A stretch of DNA of 64,000 nt from Timema cristinae (taxonomy: Eukaryota; Arthropoda; Insecta; Phasmatodea; Timematidae), in contig JBCFYV010000001.1 in the NCBI GenBank assembly GCA_039000515.1, positions 32,448,061-32,512,060 on the forward strand, written 5' to 3'. The position numbers were made by a program, and so were the translations under genes. Numbering within the stretch: position 1 is the stretch's first letter; each line of letters starts with the position of its first letter. Shown in pieces: positions 24,255 to 36,158 of the stretch. The notes under the pieces are model-generated. The model did not search any database and was not told the origin of the DNA. It saw only the letters and a program-made list of their open reading frames with translations.

Positions 24255-24440
24255 AAATACATCGTTCGGTCTAGATTCAAATAAGAGTAGTGTGGAGGAA
24301 AGAGGAGAGGATTGAGACAAGGTGGAGGGAGAGAGAAAGAGATGGTTGGAGGAAAGAAGGTGGGGGAGAGGCTTAGGTTCCAAACAGACCCAGGCAGTGT
24401 CTGGAAGCGGTTAATGATGATGACGATAATATCTATCAAA
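24255..24440 (+). mobile_element. LINE 3' fragment
   Basis: The plus strand ends in CAGACCCAGGCAGTGTCTGG then AAGCGGTTAATGATGATG, matching the minus-strand LINE end at 50480-50574 (a QTDPxxxWK-like reading and a GAT-rich tail). 5'-truncated. Confidence 0.6.
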
Positions 24441-24457
24441 ATCGACAGCTGTATATC

Positions 24458-24515
24458 ACAGGACTTGACGTATGAATACGTGGAAGTAGGTTTAGTAACT
24501 TTTTAAAGCTTTCAA
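24458..24515 (+). repeat. dispersed repeat G, copy 2 (partial)
   Basis: CTTGACGTATGAATACGTGG then AAGTAGGTTTAGTAAC, as in the copies at 4688, 38893 and 53744. Confidence 0.55.
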
Positions 24516-24712
24516 ATGTGTCAATTCAAAATAAAAATGTATCTATTATAAAAGGATAAATTGGACCTGCCACTGTCAAGTACGTAAAGGAGATATCATT
24601 TTAAATTTTCGTGTCTGTAAAGTAAGAATGAAGAAAATACATATCTTGAAACTCGATTATAAAACTCTTTTTAGGAATCCAAACATGCACAAATAATTAC
24701 CGCTAGAAAGTG

Positions 24713-24958
24713 TCGTGTCGTGGAGTGTTTCTATGTTAAGTAGAGTTTGTTAAAAAAAAATGTACCTGGGATTAATGTTCTCTTCTACTCTATCCCCATT
24801 TGACCAATCATGCATAATCTCTGCTCTAAACAAACACCTTGCAGGAGAATTTATTTCCGTTGATACTCATTCAATCAGTGTCGTGCTGAATGAACAGAAA
24901 AATTCACAGATACAGTTGAAACACGTTCTGATTACCCAGGTAAATACTCCACACCACA
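24713..24958. mobile_element. two-copy MITE family K, copy 1
   Basis: The ends pair as inverted repeats of about 45-50 bp (left GTGTCGTGGAGTG...GTTAAGTAGAGTTTG; right ...GGTAAATACTCCACACCACA). The interior (ATTTGACCAATCATGCATAA, AATTTATTTCCGTTGATA) matches the complement of the interior of the copy at 57029-57262. Confidence 0.65.
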
Positions 24959-24967
24959 CCAATTTCT

Positions 24968-25404
24968 GGTTCCACAATGATGTAGCTTCTAGCATAGTAA
25001 TCATATAGCCAAAGCTGTTATCTATGCATTGATTCCACAATGATGTAGCTTCTAGCATAGTAATCATATAGCCAAAGCTGTTATCTATGCATCGGTTCCA
25101 CAATGATGTAGCTTCTAACATAGTAATCATATAGCCAAAGCTGTTATCTATGCATTGGTTCCACAATGATGTAGCTTCTAACATAGTAATCATATAGCCA
25201 AAGCAGTTATCTATGCATTGGTTCCACAATAATGTAGCTTCTAACATAGTAATCATATAGCCAAAGCTGTTATCTAAGCATTGGTTCCACAATGATGTAG
25301 CTTCCAACATAGTACTCATATAGCCAAAGCTGTTATCTATGCATTGGTTCCACAATGATGTAGCTTCTAGCATAGTAATCATAATCCAAAGCTGTTATTT
25401 ATGC
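24968..25404. repeat. 63-bp minisatellite, about 7 copies
   Basis: Direct repeats of a 63-bp unit (starting TTCCACAATGATGTAGCTTC, containing AATCATATAGCCAAAGCTGT); starts at 24971, 25034 and 25097 show the exact period. Copies differ at only one to three bases. Because 63 is divisible by three and no unit carries a stop, a 171-codon frame stays open on the minus strand, but its flanks look non-coding. Confidence 0.92.
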
Positions 25405-25440
25405 TTTTAGTGAGGATTACTTCATATAGATATCATATGA

Positions 25441-25556
25441 GTGAAGAATGACCTCAACATGGGAAGATTCCTTGATAGTACGCCATTGCTCTGCCACTGT
25501 GTTATGTCAAAGGTCCCGGGTTTGATTCCCATGTTAAGGTGTCATTTTTCAATTTT
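25441..25556 (+). mobile_element. hairpin repeat H with a B-box-like core, copy 1
   Basis: Arms GAAGAATGACCTCAACATGG and CCATGTTAAGGTGTCATTTTTC are complementary over about 25 bases. Just inside the right arm is AAAGGTCCCGGGTTTGATTC, which resembles a tRNA B-box. The second copy is at 49197-49287. Confidence 0.6.
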
Positions 25557-26414
25557 CAGAATATTCTAACATAGTGCCATAGTATATTCGACAAAGGTAA
25601 ATTGAGTTTATTTTACGAGAGAAACATCTTAAACACAGTTTTGGTTCAATAGTAAAACCGAGCTCTCTTCAGTGACTTCAAATACCACATTTTCATGAAA
25701 GATAAAATAGATATTTATTCTACTCCAATTTCAATTTATTTTCTTAAAAATATAAATATTGGCATTTCTATCACAGTTGACCTAAACATGAGGAAAAAAA
25801 CAACAACAAAAGACAAACAAGAAAACAGAAAATCACAACAAATCGTATCTTAAGATATAATAGAGAAAACCAACTTTGAAAAGATAATAAAAATTGTGGT
25901 AGAAACATAACTTCTCAACATATCAGCTACGCTGCGCCAACTGAACCCAAACTGAGAAAGGTGGATTGATACAACCGGAAGTTAGGGTTTGTTCAGCAGA
26001 TTCGTAGTGTGATTAATGAAACGGAACCACCTGATCTAAGTTGTATCAAGATAGTTGGTCTACACATTTATTTTTATTATTACTAGTATTCATCAGTTTT
26101 GAGCAGACAAACTATATCAGCGAACGAATTATAATCCAGTGTAATCCTGGAACTATCCAAACGCTCAATACCCTGGCTATTAATTATTTATCCCTTGAAA
26201 AGTATAAGCTCCAATCTCACCAAAGATATAACTTTCGGATGTGCAGAGAATTCAACAAGGGATTCTTAGCTCTTAAAACAGACGTGCTAGCGATTCAAAT
26301 TAAGCATTGGACAAAGACTAAGTTTGTTATGATAAATTTATAGGATAAATTTACCACTTAAATCAGACATTCTGTAAAATACTTCGTTTCAGAGTGAAGT
26401 CTTACACACCAAAA
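25557..26414. other. intronic DNA, no gene seen
   Basis: AT-rich. An open frame at 26041-26343 (plus) has no recognisable domain. Confidence 0.5.
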
Positions 26415-26455
26415 ATGTTTCACCGCGTCTTACTACCTGTTCAGGTTATAAACAT
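26415..26455 (-). repeat. SINE tail fragment
   Basis: Only the A/B 3' tail, CACCGCGTCTTACTACCTGT then TCAGGTTATA, read from the opposite strand. Confidence 0.6.
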
Positions 26456-26739
26456 AAGGAATAATAATTGTTGATTATGAGATTATTTTAGCATTGAATC
26501 ATAATAGCTTCAAGTGACATTTCAAGTTATTTATTACAAACTTATAGGATCACTTAATTTTAATATATCTTCACTGAACTTAAATAAGTAAAATATTAAA
26601 AGGGAATTAAACGTGTTGAGCGGCATTAAGTATAGATCAATGAAGTAACCTCTAGTTCTTAGTGGAATGAACTAGATTAAACTAGTTTCTAATTCATGTT
26701 TTTAAATAAATTTATGTTTGATAACTTATTACCTGTTTC

Positions 26740-26963
26740 GAGGTTTGAATGGGCTAAGCAGGCTAAATTCTCGCAATAGATTGAACTTTTACGACAGGGA
26801 GATTGTGGTTAGAATATTGGTTGAGTGTACCGAGTTTTTTTCTTAAATGGTTTTCTACTCTCCCTCCACGCAAATACAGGGCACTTCCTCTTCCCCAACA
26901 CATCAACGTAATTATTACATAATATGTGTACATACTGAGCAAGTGGCGAAACGTGGTGATTTT
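26740..26963 (+). mobile_element. SINE-B copy, diverged
   Basis: GTGTACCGAGTTTTTTTC, TGGTTTTCTACTCTCCCTCC, ACGCAAATACAGGG, and tail GTGGCGAAACGTGGTGAT followed by a T run. The next SINE-A sits immediately after that run. Confidence 0.75.
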
Positions 26964-26996
26964 TTTTTTTTTTTTTTTTATTAGTACATGTAAGTA

Positions 26997-27289
26997 GGGT
27001 GACCTGGTGGTCTAGTGGTAAGGTGTCAGACTTCTATGCTGGCGGCCGGGGTTCAATCCTCGGTCCCAGCAAAGATTTATCTGATTACCAAACCCTTCCT
27101 TCACCTCTGACAAGACATCTTGTGAATGTGGGGAATGCCAGGCCTCCACCGTGGTTCGGATTCCACGTTAAACTGTAGGTCCTTCATTTCATCTCACAAT
27201 CACCCTTCCATTACACATTAGCGTAAGTGCGTATAACCCGAACGGGTAATAAGACGCGGTGCTAATAATAATAATAATAATAATAATAA
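26997..27289 (+). mobile_element. SINE-A copy, full length, perfect TSD
   Basis: Head GGTGACCTGGTGGTCTAGTG, B-box GGGGTTCAATCCTCGGTCCC, tail GGGTAATAAGACGCGGTGCT then (AAT)n. Bounded by a perfect 12-bp duplication TACATGTAAGTA at 26985-26996 and 27290-27301. Confidence 0.92.
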
Positions 27290-27631
27290 TACATGTAAGT
27301 ACATTTGGTAGTATAGTTAATCCATGTGTTTTTAGCAGTGCATCTTTTTATTTATATTAATATAGTACAAATATGATAAAATATATTTATAAACATTATA
27401 TTCATATGTTAAAAAATATATTACTAGCTATTAATTACGTTTTAGATATAATTATTATGTTTATATAAATTTACATATATGATAGTTAAATTCTTGTTAT
27501 ACTATCAATACAATATTTTGTTAAGTAATTAAATCAAAAGTAGTCTTTACAAAAAATCAAATTTCGCAAAAAAAAAATTGCTTATTTCAGATTAAGTATA
27601 GACCTATTCTCCCTCCCCCCCCCCCCCCCCC

Positions 27632-27828
27632 GTTTGGATTATATGCTTATGTATTAAGAATGAAGAGGGTCGAGATTATAGAAAACGTATCTACATTTGC
27701 GTGGAGAGATAATGGAAAACAAATGAGTAAAAAACAGTGCACTCGACCGGGATTCAAAACCCGTCATCGGCAGTCTAGCCTATCGCGAAAGTAACACTTT
27801 ATACCATGCGGCTACTCAAGCGGGTTTA
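27632..27828 (-). mobile_element. SINE-B copy (B2 head)
   Basis: Minus strand: CCCGCTTGAGTAGCCGCATG, CGATAGGCTAGACTGCCGAT, GGTTTTGAATCCCGGTCGAG, CATTTGTTTTCCATTATC. The tail abuts a 16-base C run (about 27616-27631). Confidence 0.78.
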
Positions 27829-28170
27829 ATCCAAGTTAAAATTATTAAAAAGGTTATTGATTAAGTAAATAAGCAATTTAAGAGCCCCATCATTAGTTTT
27901 TTTTAAGTTATAAGCCTTATTAAAAACATTAATGATATACTTAAGTTGGGATAAACCCTTGGTACAAGGTACGGAGCAAGTAAACCATACAGTAGCTCAC
28001 TAAACTCTGCACGCAACCTTCGTTTCAAAAGTGCTTGCTATATATAAAATAAAACTTTTAACTCCTAAGAAGCTTCTGTTAGATAAATATTTTTTATCCA
28101 TTCCTAAGATTTAAGAAAAAAAAAAATAACTGGGTGAGTTAAAAAATTTGATTTGCTGTCTTTCAATATC

Positions 28171-28411
28171 TACAGTAACCTCATGGCTTCTTTGGTGCTG
28201 AGTGACAGCTCACAGCTGACTTTTTAAAGTCAACATTTAGGTATATACCTAAATTTTTACTGTCTCAGAAGTGACAGCTGCTAAACACATGTTTTTTAAG
28301 AGCGTATGGTTCGGCGTAGGGATATAAAATCTGTTCTGGTAACTTTTAAAAGCCATCAACTGTCAGCTGTGAGCTGTCAGTCAGCACCAAAGAAGCCATG
28401 GGGCTACTGTA
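28171..28411. mobile_element. two-copy MITE family J, copy 1 (TA-flanked)
   Basis: Ends TACAGTA(A/G)CC(T/C)CATGGCTT... are inverted repeats of about 48 bp (ATGGCTTCTTTGGTGCTGA, GACAGCTCACAGCTGAC). An inner palindrome ACATTTAGGTATATACCTAAAT lies off-centre. TA at both outer ends fits a TA target. The second copy, in inverse orientation, is at 55754-55989. Confidence 0.82.
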
Positions 28412-29145
28412 TTTAAGATAATATTCACACAAATGTGGTAGAGACAAAGAAGGTACTAGTAAAAGAAATAATTTCCATATAATCGTGTATATATTAATAA
28501 AAAAAAAACAAGACACTTTGTTACGTCAGGGATTTAAATCCCCGACTTCTCTGTCACCAGTTAACCACACAAGACTAAACCACCACCCTTACCCGCCTGC
28601 CCACCGATGCGGGTGACAAACAAATTAGTTCATGTATCATAAACAGGTCTGAATCTTAGAAATAAACAGACTATGCTCAACGGAACACATTAATTAAGTT
28701 TTCACTTTTTTTTTTTTATTTCCCCGTCGTTTCCATTCGTAGTGCCTTTTACAGTTAGATAACAGGTCGTCGACAGTGGAAAACAATGAATTCCCATTCT
28801 AGAAAGGAAGGATTCGGAGTAGACTGCAGATGGTGACATTGTGCAAAACCTGTTGCTATAGCCGGAGACGGCCGGGGAAAATATAATTGAGATTAAGGGC
28901 ACGCTGGAATTGAAGAAGCGGCAACGCCGCTAGGATGAGACCATATTTTTTTTTACCAGCTCTCACAGAGAACTAGACTTTGATGTATCTGAGACCTCAT
29001 TGCAAATACAGCACAGTACTCTAGTTCATGAATCAGACTGTACCTACCAAAATCCGCCACCTTTGGATGTAATAAATTAATTTAATGTCGTTATACGAGT
29101 ACAAAGCACAAATTTTGGCTAGCTGTGGAGAAATATTACCTCAGG

Positions 29146-29456
29146 CAGGGCATGATTTAGAGCGGAGGATGCCCCGGGGCTGTTAAAAAATTGGGACTAC
29201 GTCATTAAGCTAGTATTTGTCCCCCACTCCCTAACATTTCAACATTATTATTTCTTATTTAATAAATTATACACATAATAATAATTACTATAAATAATTA
29301 GATTGGTTTGAAACAAATATAATGTTTAATAGAAAAATATTTTTTTATTAATAAATTCTTAAATATTTATAAATAAAGGTGTAGAGGCCCCCGAATTTGT
29401 GGAGGCCCTGGGACACTAGCCCCTGCCTCGATCCTCCTTAAATCCACGCTTGAGTT
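29146..29456. mobile_element. possible hAT-like MITE
   Basis: Left end with ATGATTTAGAGCGGAGGATG and right end with CGATCCTCCTTAAATCCACG are rough inverted repeats, both followed by GGGGC blocks. No TSD confirmed. Confidence 0.4.
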
Positions 29457-29889
29457 CAGCCTTAATAATAAATATATATATATAATAATATAACTAAGGC
29501 CAGGATTTTGATCAACAAAAAATTATATAAATATAGCAAATATAGTAACACAAAAAATGATAAAACCTCACTTTAATTTTTTTTTATTAATACCCAAAAA
29601 ATGTAAGCGAAAACTTAGAAAGAATGCTCATGAATAATAATATACCAAACAACCCCTTACAAATATAAACTAAATTAGATCTGTATGCGATGAAAAACCC
29701 TTAGAAAATAAACTCTGTAGAAATATACCTTGTAGAAATGTTGGTCTGAAAGGCCCTATTTCCCTCAAGAATTCTATTATATATTAGGATTTTGTTTGGG
29801 AAAGAACCTATCAAGTCTTCCTTCTTACCTTGGCGGGGGTTTAACTGTTCCCTCCAATGTAACCCACTCCAACTTAGTTACAAAAACAC

Positions 29890-30168
29890 ATTCTGGAGTT
29901 TTCATAATTTTTTTACATCTATATTATGAACATTCATTGGCGACAGTTAAATTTTACAACTATAAGACAAATGGAAAACAACACATATTCTGGCTTCGCA
30001 AATGTCCTTTATTCAAATTTGAAAAAAAGAAATGGCAATTTTAATTACTGATGCCTTTTGATAGTGTGAAAAACAAATAGAGTACTAATAAAATTGCCTC
30101 ACGAAGCCCGAGATAATTATGGTAGGCAAAAAGGGCTCCTTGGAGCACAGTTTGAATAAAACGTTGGT
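29890..30168. repeat. decayed relative of the hAT MITE at 3817
   Basis: Shares ATTATGAACATTC, TTTACAAC/GTATAA, AATGTCCTTTATTCAAAT, AATTACTGATGC and a right end GGGCTCC...CAGTTTGA with 3817-4156. The left end is not clear. Confidence 0.6.
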
Positions 30169-30714
30169 CTATGTAATCATCAATTTATAAAACATAGCTA
30201 AAATCCAAATTATTGCCTAAACGAAATGTTGAAAAGTTTAAAAATATTAACTGAAATATTAAAATGATAATAAATAATTCTATTGTATTTTTTAACATAT
30301 ATATTTTCTACAATAATAGGATAATGAAAACTAAGATTATGTACACATGAGTGTGTAAAGTAGCAAAAAAGATGGCATATAAATAATTATTTTAAAAATT
30401 ATGTATGCACATCTATTGTAACAAAAAATAATTACTATTTTAAAACATGTGTATGAATATTTTTTTGAATATTATATAGTCATATACTTTACTTTATATT
30501 TTATTATATCTTGCAGTTTAGTAAATAAACTATAGGTTATAATAAGAAGCTTATATATTCCTCAACCTCACAAAACATAAGATATTAAGGAGGTAAAAAC
30601 CTTAGACAGCACTATTATAATAATGACTACTTTATAGTCCCCTGTTAGCCAAGGCGATATTGAGGGAATGTAATTTAAATTGATGGATTACTCCCTCCCC
30701 CAAAAAAGTATTTT

Positions 30715-31138
30715 TAAAACCGTGTTTTACATGTGTGTCGTCCTGGCCATCCGACTTTTAGCCACCAGGTTTTTGAAAACGCCCATCGTTTGTTTACAGC
30801 ACTAACGATGAAAATCGAGCACTAAACAGCACTAACGTAGCACAAACGATGGGCGTTTTCAAAAACCGGGTGGCTAAAAGTCGGGTGGCCAGGGCGACAC
30901 ACATGTGTTTTACTACCTGTTCAGATTATAGCATATTTACTAACTACGCTAATGAGGTAAGGATGAGGAAGGCTTGATTTAGAGGAAGTGTACCTACATT
31001 TTGTGGAGGAAAAATAGAAAACTTTAAGGAAAAACCACCCAAATACATCAAACCGAGATTTGGACTCCTATCTCAGTCATCGGCAGTCAAGTCTATTACG
31101 AGGATGACGTCTTAAACTATGCGGCAACCAAACCGTGT
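30715..31138 (-). mobile_element. SINE-B (B2 head) split by a MITE
   Basis: The head on the minus strand has GGTTGCCGCATAGTTTAAGA and B-box GAGTCCAAATCTCGG. The tail (ACCGTGTTTTACTACCTGTT when rejoined on the plus strand) is interrupted by the element at 30731-30905. Confidence 0.8.
30731..30905. mobile_element. 175-bp palindromic MITE with 8-bp TSD
   Basis: Left arm ATGTGTGTCG(T/C)CCTGGCCA then CCGACTTTTAGCCACC, GGTTTTTGAAAACGCCCATC; the right arm is its complement over about 63 bases with few mismatches, so little unpaired sequence remains in the centre. Flanked by TGTTTTAC at 30723-30730 and 30906-30913. An 8-bp (or 7-bp, depending on the terminal C) duplication suggests hAT-like or related mobilisation. 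Confidence 0.85.
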
Positions 31139-31314
31139 ACATTTTAAGTTGACGTATATATTTCTTCTAATCTTACAAAATCAGATACAAACAAGTATGT
31201 GCCATGAGTAAAATTTTATCAAATGAATTAATTAGACATATTTAAATATTATCATTTCCAACATTAAAATTAGATTATAAATTAAATATATTAAAAATGT
31301 AAGAAAAACAAATT

Positions 31315-31352
31315 AACACCGCATCTTACTACTCTTTCGGGTTATACGCTAA
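31315..31352 (-). repeat. SINE tail fragment
   Basis: ACACCGCATCTTACTACTCT then TTCGGGTTATACGC, the shared A/B tail only. Confidence 0.6.
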
Positions 31353-31609
31353 AATGAATAAAATCATATAAAAGCATAGGTTTGAGATTGCAAACGATAA
31401 TTATTGATTTGATTTAAAAATCAACTGTATTAGAAGTAAAAGTCACCTTATTTTTAATTAAATTAGGACCTATTCTATTTTTTTAATAGCTAAGTAAATA
31501 TATTTAGAAAAATTATTTAAATAGCTGTAAATAATAAATTAACTAAAGACTAAACGTATTAGTTTAATTATTGTGGGTTAGTGAAATAATAATTTATCAA
31601 AGCCTGTGT

Positions 31610-32030
31610 AAAAAAAGTATTCAATAAGTACTTTGTAAATTTCCCAACACTAAACAAACACTCAAAAACATCGACGTTAACTATATAGAATTAGTTGTTA
31701 ACATGATTAAGGCATGTGATCTCATTATTTCGATATTATGATAGCACTTAATATCACGCGTAATTATTAAAAATTTTGCTCAACACAAGTGAAAAATAAC
31801 AATAGGTTATTTTGTTTTAACATGTGAAAGAAAATATAGATATCTGCCTACTACAAAAAAAAAAAATTATTCACTGAACAGTTAAAATATTTCCCAACTC
31901 AAAACTAAACACTTAAGTGAAAGCATTGACGTGAAGTTGAACACAATACCTACTTGTGTACAGGATATAAAAATGTTATCTCATTATACATGCATTATGA
32001 TAACATTTCTCAAGTACTGATTAGAGGTCT
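31610..32030. repeat. imperfect tandem duplication, about 250-bp unit
   Basis: TTTCCCAAC...CTAAACA, GACGT(T/G)AA and ATCTCATTAT...ATTATGATA occur in the same order at about 31640-31745 and 31890-31998. Diverged; boundaries uncertain. Confidence 0.4.
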
Positions 32031-32424
32031 CAATTATTATCATGTGAAAGATAAGTAGCTAATAAGTATATTTAATCCAATATTTCAATATCGTTTGAAA
32101 TCATTTGTCGCTAATTATAAAAAAAAAACTAAAAGCGAATAATCTTTGAATAATACTTCAAATATATTCAAGCTAGACGTGTGACGTAAAATTATTCTTC
32201 CTTCTTTGATAAAGTGCCAGAAGTAGGCCATATTTTGCATGGCAGTATGTTTTTAAGACATTATATAGGCCCCTAATACCTACTAATCATGTAATAAGAA
32301 AAAACGTGAAAAACAAACAAATAGAAAATTTGTTTCACTTTAATAAAAAAATAATTATTCATTCCCTTATTTACTTCTTGGAAAACCTGAATATACATTA
32401 TATAACTCCATAAGTATTGACCTA

Positions 32425-32815
32425 GGTGGTTTTGAGATAAAGATCTTGCCTCAGGACCTGATGTTTGGGGGTTCAAGTCCAGCTGAGGTCAACGGATTTT
32501 TCTTGAGCGATAAATATTCTTAGCAGAAGTAAAGATGTCTGTCCCATCTCGATTGCGGCATGTAAAAGAACCCTGGAAAGTATGCGAAAATACCTTTCCC
32601 GGAAAAATTGTCAGGACCTTTCACGCTCGCTCAAAGACACTCTGTGCGGAAGACAATGAGGATGTACCCCTCTTCCTGAAATTCCCTTGTACATGGGTTT
32701 TCTAACAGATGGTGCTGTCAGCACTAACCAGCCAAAGTGCTGAGTGCATGTCCAGCTTCGGATGGCTATAAAAATCACATCAAACCAACCTTTGGGCTGT
32801 TGACTAAAGAAGGAG
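32425..32815 (+). mobile_element. SINE-D copy, full length
   Basis: Head GACCTAGGTGGTTTTGAGAT, CTCAGGACCTGATGTTTGGG, B-box GGGTTCAAGTCCAGCTGAGG, GGATTTTTCTTGAGCGATAA, CATGTAAAAGAACCCTGG, ATACCTTTCCCGGAAAAATT, and a 3' end with CCAGCTTCGGATGGCTATAA. Confidence 0.85.
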
Positions 32816-33344
32816 AAGAACTACACAAATGTATCTTACATTGCTCTAAATAAAATATCGTGTGAATAGTTGATACTGACGGGATTGTTAGGGTTCTAGT
32901 CCCTACAGGAGGATCTTGGATGTTTTACCACAGTTTGTTTGTATTATAGTTTTCTCACGCTAATTCAAGTACACTTACTGATAAATGGTGTCATTTTATC
33001 AGTATAGTGAACCCTTCGATCGTTAATCTTAGTTTTATAGATTGCCGCTGATTTTTCATTCAAAAAGCTTCTCATTTTTCCTTATGAGGCTGAGCTATAC
33101 CCCCTTCCAGATCCATTGCTTCACAAAAATAGAGATGTAATGGGGATTGAATTCAGGACCTCTGGATCTGTATCCAACTCTAAACACTAGATTATAAAGG
33201 TGGCCACTAATACTGAGAATATGTTATAATTAATAAAAGTAAATGGGAAATCTCGTAGCCCTTGAAACCATTTCTGATTGGTACGTGTACCACAGTTTGA
33301 AAAACAATATTTAAGATTAATTTATTAATGATCCTTTAAATAAC

Positions 33345-33965
33345 CGGGCTTGTTCTATAGTGGTCAGTGAACCTATCTACAAACCTAAAAATCACGGGTT
33401 TTATTGCCGGCTGATATTTTGGGTATTTTTACCGAAAAGGGAATTACCCCAATGGTTAGTTAGTGTGTACGAGGGTGTGGAAACAATTAACACTATCTCC
33501 ATCACTTCATTTCATTGGGACATGTAAAGAGCATCCATGGAAAGGATGTACGATTAGTTTATTAAGGGGTCCCCTAGGAAACGATACATTAGTACTAGCT
33601 ATTATTATTTTTATTAGTACCGCGTCTTACTACCCATTCGGGTTGTACGCACTAACTCTAATGTGTAATGGTAGGGAGATTGTGAAAAGTACTGAGGACT
33701 TACAGTTTAACGTGGGATCCGAACCATGGCGGAGGCCTGAAATTCTACACGTTCACAAGTTGTGATTAATTCACGTCTTGTCAGAGGTGAAGGAAGGGTT
33801 GGGCAATCAGATAGATCTGTGTCGGGACCAAGGATTGAACCCTGAACCACCAGCACAGAAGTCCGACACCTTACCCCTAGACCACCAGGTCACCCTTAGT
33901 ACTGGCTATTCTTTCCACTCCTGGGCTACGAGTGATGTAATTCAGACGCGCAATATTTTATATAT
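33345..33965 (+). mobile_element. SINE-E copy split by a SINE-A insertion
   Basis: The left part (33345-33590) matches 52512-52870: CTATAGTGGTCAGTGAAC, GGGTATTTTTACCGAAAAGG, AAAGGATGTACGATTAG, CGATACATTAGTACTAGC. The right part (33911-33965) continues GGGCTACGAGTGATGTAATT, CAGACGCGCAATATT. Confidence 0.88.
33604..33897 (-). mobile_element. SINE-A copy nested in SINE-E, TSD
   Basis: Full-length minus-strand copy: head GGTGACCTGGTGGTCTAGGG, B-box CAGGGTTCAATCCTTGGTCC, tail GGGTAGTAAGACGCGGTACT. Flanked by a 13-bp duplication AGTACT(A/G)GCTATT at 33591-33603 and 33898-33910. Confidence 0.92.
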
Positions 33966-35652
33966 CCTCTAATTAAACTTTATAGACCTACTAGAAAACA
34001 AACTTGTAGTGAGCTAATGATCACAAATACTTCCCTTGCTCTCAAATCACGAGAAAACTAAATTATGACCCCACAAGTATTTGAACCAAAATCTATAAGA
34101 AGTGGTTCATCATATTTCAGGAAGACCCTCAACATCATCAACCATAGATGTAGCCAAAACACTTTTTTTTGGCGCTTGTGTTATTTAGTAAACTTTGAAG
34201 AATTTATACCGAGAGCAAATCGTAGACAAAACAATCACATGAATTTACACCGATTCAAACCCTCATTACAATCTCGTCTACTAACAAAAAAGTGTTCGAA
34301 TACATATTAAAATGATACTTTTAAAAGTTAGTGGACAGTTAAATTAGTTTCTCAAATAGTATAGCGAAATAATTTAAGGTTTAAAGTACTTGGAAAATCG
34401 TCAAATTTAACAAATTGCTAACGTGTTGGTTTTTCTATGTGTGTACAAAAAATTAAAAATCTCTGTTTGGTAGTATGAATACCATTCTCGTTTCAAGTCA
34501 TTTTTTTTCTCTTTACAACATCAAACATTCTTACTGAGCTCAAGCTAACACCGCAAATAACGTATTTAGAGAGTGCACGGTTGAGAAGGAATGGAAAAAA
34601 GAGAGATAATATAAAAAAAAAAAAATCAGATTTGATTTTTAGATTAGGGTTTGTTTCTTTCGTAAACCAACTTTCCCTGCAAACCAAAGTGCAATTATCT
34701 AACCGCACGTCGTAAGATTGTTTTGGTTTTTTGTATGTGTACAATTCAAGAAAGGAAATAAAACCAATCTAGTTGAAAAAAAAAAAAGACTCGGCATACC
34801 TGTCATAAATGAGAGGACAAATTGAGCTTACTTCAATTGAATCGTGCTAGTAAGGTAGGTTTAGTAGATACAAACATTTTTTTTTTTTGCAATTGACATT
34901 CAAAATACATAAATATATTATTATAATTCTACCAATATTACAGTAATGCTATCTATCAAAAATGACAGTCGAGTCATTAGGATTTAACGTTTATTTTGGT
35001 CATCTCATACACTAGAATATAGGGGTGAAGGGGACTGCAATGTCACTATAATGCTTTAGTTCATCCTCTTTATCTTTAATGATGATTTTTAAGCCTATTA
35101 ATAATAATGCAAAAAAAATACCTATTCTATAAAATCTATTGATTCCTCAGCTACTTTCAATCTACGAGAAGGGTAAATTTCGAACTCATCGGAATTCGAA
35201 TTAAAATATCCAAGAAATTATTATTTTACGAAAGTTTCTGACGAATTGTCTTTTAAGTGAAAATTCTATTGAGAGCCAGCCACTTTTTATTGATAAAAAT
35301 GTACAACCAATTTACAGTTTTTAGTTTGTTTGTTCATGGTGATGATAACTTAGTCCTGTTAGTATAGATAATTATAAAATCTGTCTTATCTCGGAGAGTA
35401 TTTCAGGAGATACTCTAATCAACCAACATGAACTGTAATTTATTATTAATGATTTAAACCCACCACTTGAGGACACCAATTAAATGACAGCTCTGAGCCT
35501 TGGTCAAAACTCATCAATACGTAATCATTATATATTTAATCACCGCCATTCGTTCACTAGAAATAACTGTTATTTTCATCAAAGTATCTAACGTATTTTT
35601 AAGGAAGTCGCCTACCTACCTACCTACGTCACGGTAGGTAGAGAGATATGGT
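33966..35652. other. intronic DNA, no gene seen
   Basis: AT-rich. Open frames at 34065-34310 and 34493-34744 lack any recognisable product. CTACCTACCTACCTACG near 35609 is a short simple repeat. Confidence 0.5.
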
Positions 35653-35665
35653 TTTACATGTTAAT

Positions 35666-35839
35666 TGTTGTTATTAGCACCGCGTCTTACTACCCGTTCG
35701 GGTTATACGCACTTACGCTAATGTGTTATGGTAGGGTGATTGTGAGATGAAATGAAGGACCTACAGTTTAACGTGGAATCCGAACCACGGTGGAGACCTG
35801 GCATTCCTCACATTCACAAGATGTCTTGTCAGAGGTGAA
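35666..35839 (-). mobile_element. SINE-A, 5'-truncated, perfect TSD
   Basis: Contains only the 3' half (from TTCACCTCTGACAAGACATC to GGGTAGTAAGACGCGGTGCT on the minus strand). Perfect 13-bp duplication TTTACATGTTAAT at 35653-35665 and 35840-35852. Confidence 0.9.
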
Positions 35840-36158
35840 TTTACATGTTAATGAGTGTTATGTTTTATTCAGCCAGTTTTAAAGAGAAAACGTTGAAACA
35901 AAAGCCATACATTCTAAAAAAATACTCCTACAGTGTCACAATTTTTCTTTTCTTGATTTTTTTTGTATATGTTTGTTTTATAATCATCTATAACTTATGA
36001 TATTTGGCTTGGTCACGAAAATGGCCTGTAGAAGTTTTCCTTCCAGGATGTAGACTAAAAGTTCGTGATAGCTTTAATGAGTATATAAAATAGGAAACAA
36101 GAAAAATGTTATTTTATAGAGCATGTCAATGTTTTCAATGAGTAAATAGTATCGTGAG

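Noticed and set aside
24867..25382. Repeat protein of 171 codons on the minus strand
   Set aside because: Produced by a 63-bp minisatellite; flanks look non-coding.
24968..25404. CRISPR-like array
   Set aside because: The repeats are contiguous 63-bp units without spacers, in eukaryotic intronic DNA.
33463..33972. Two plus-strand frames of 100 and 64 codons
   Set aside because: They run through SINE-E and the antisense of SINE-A.
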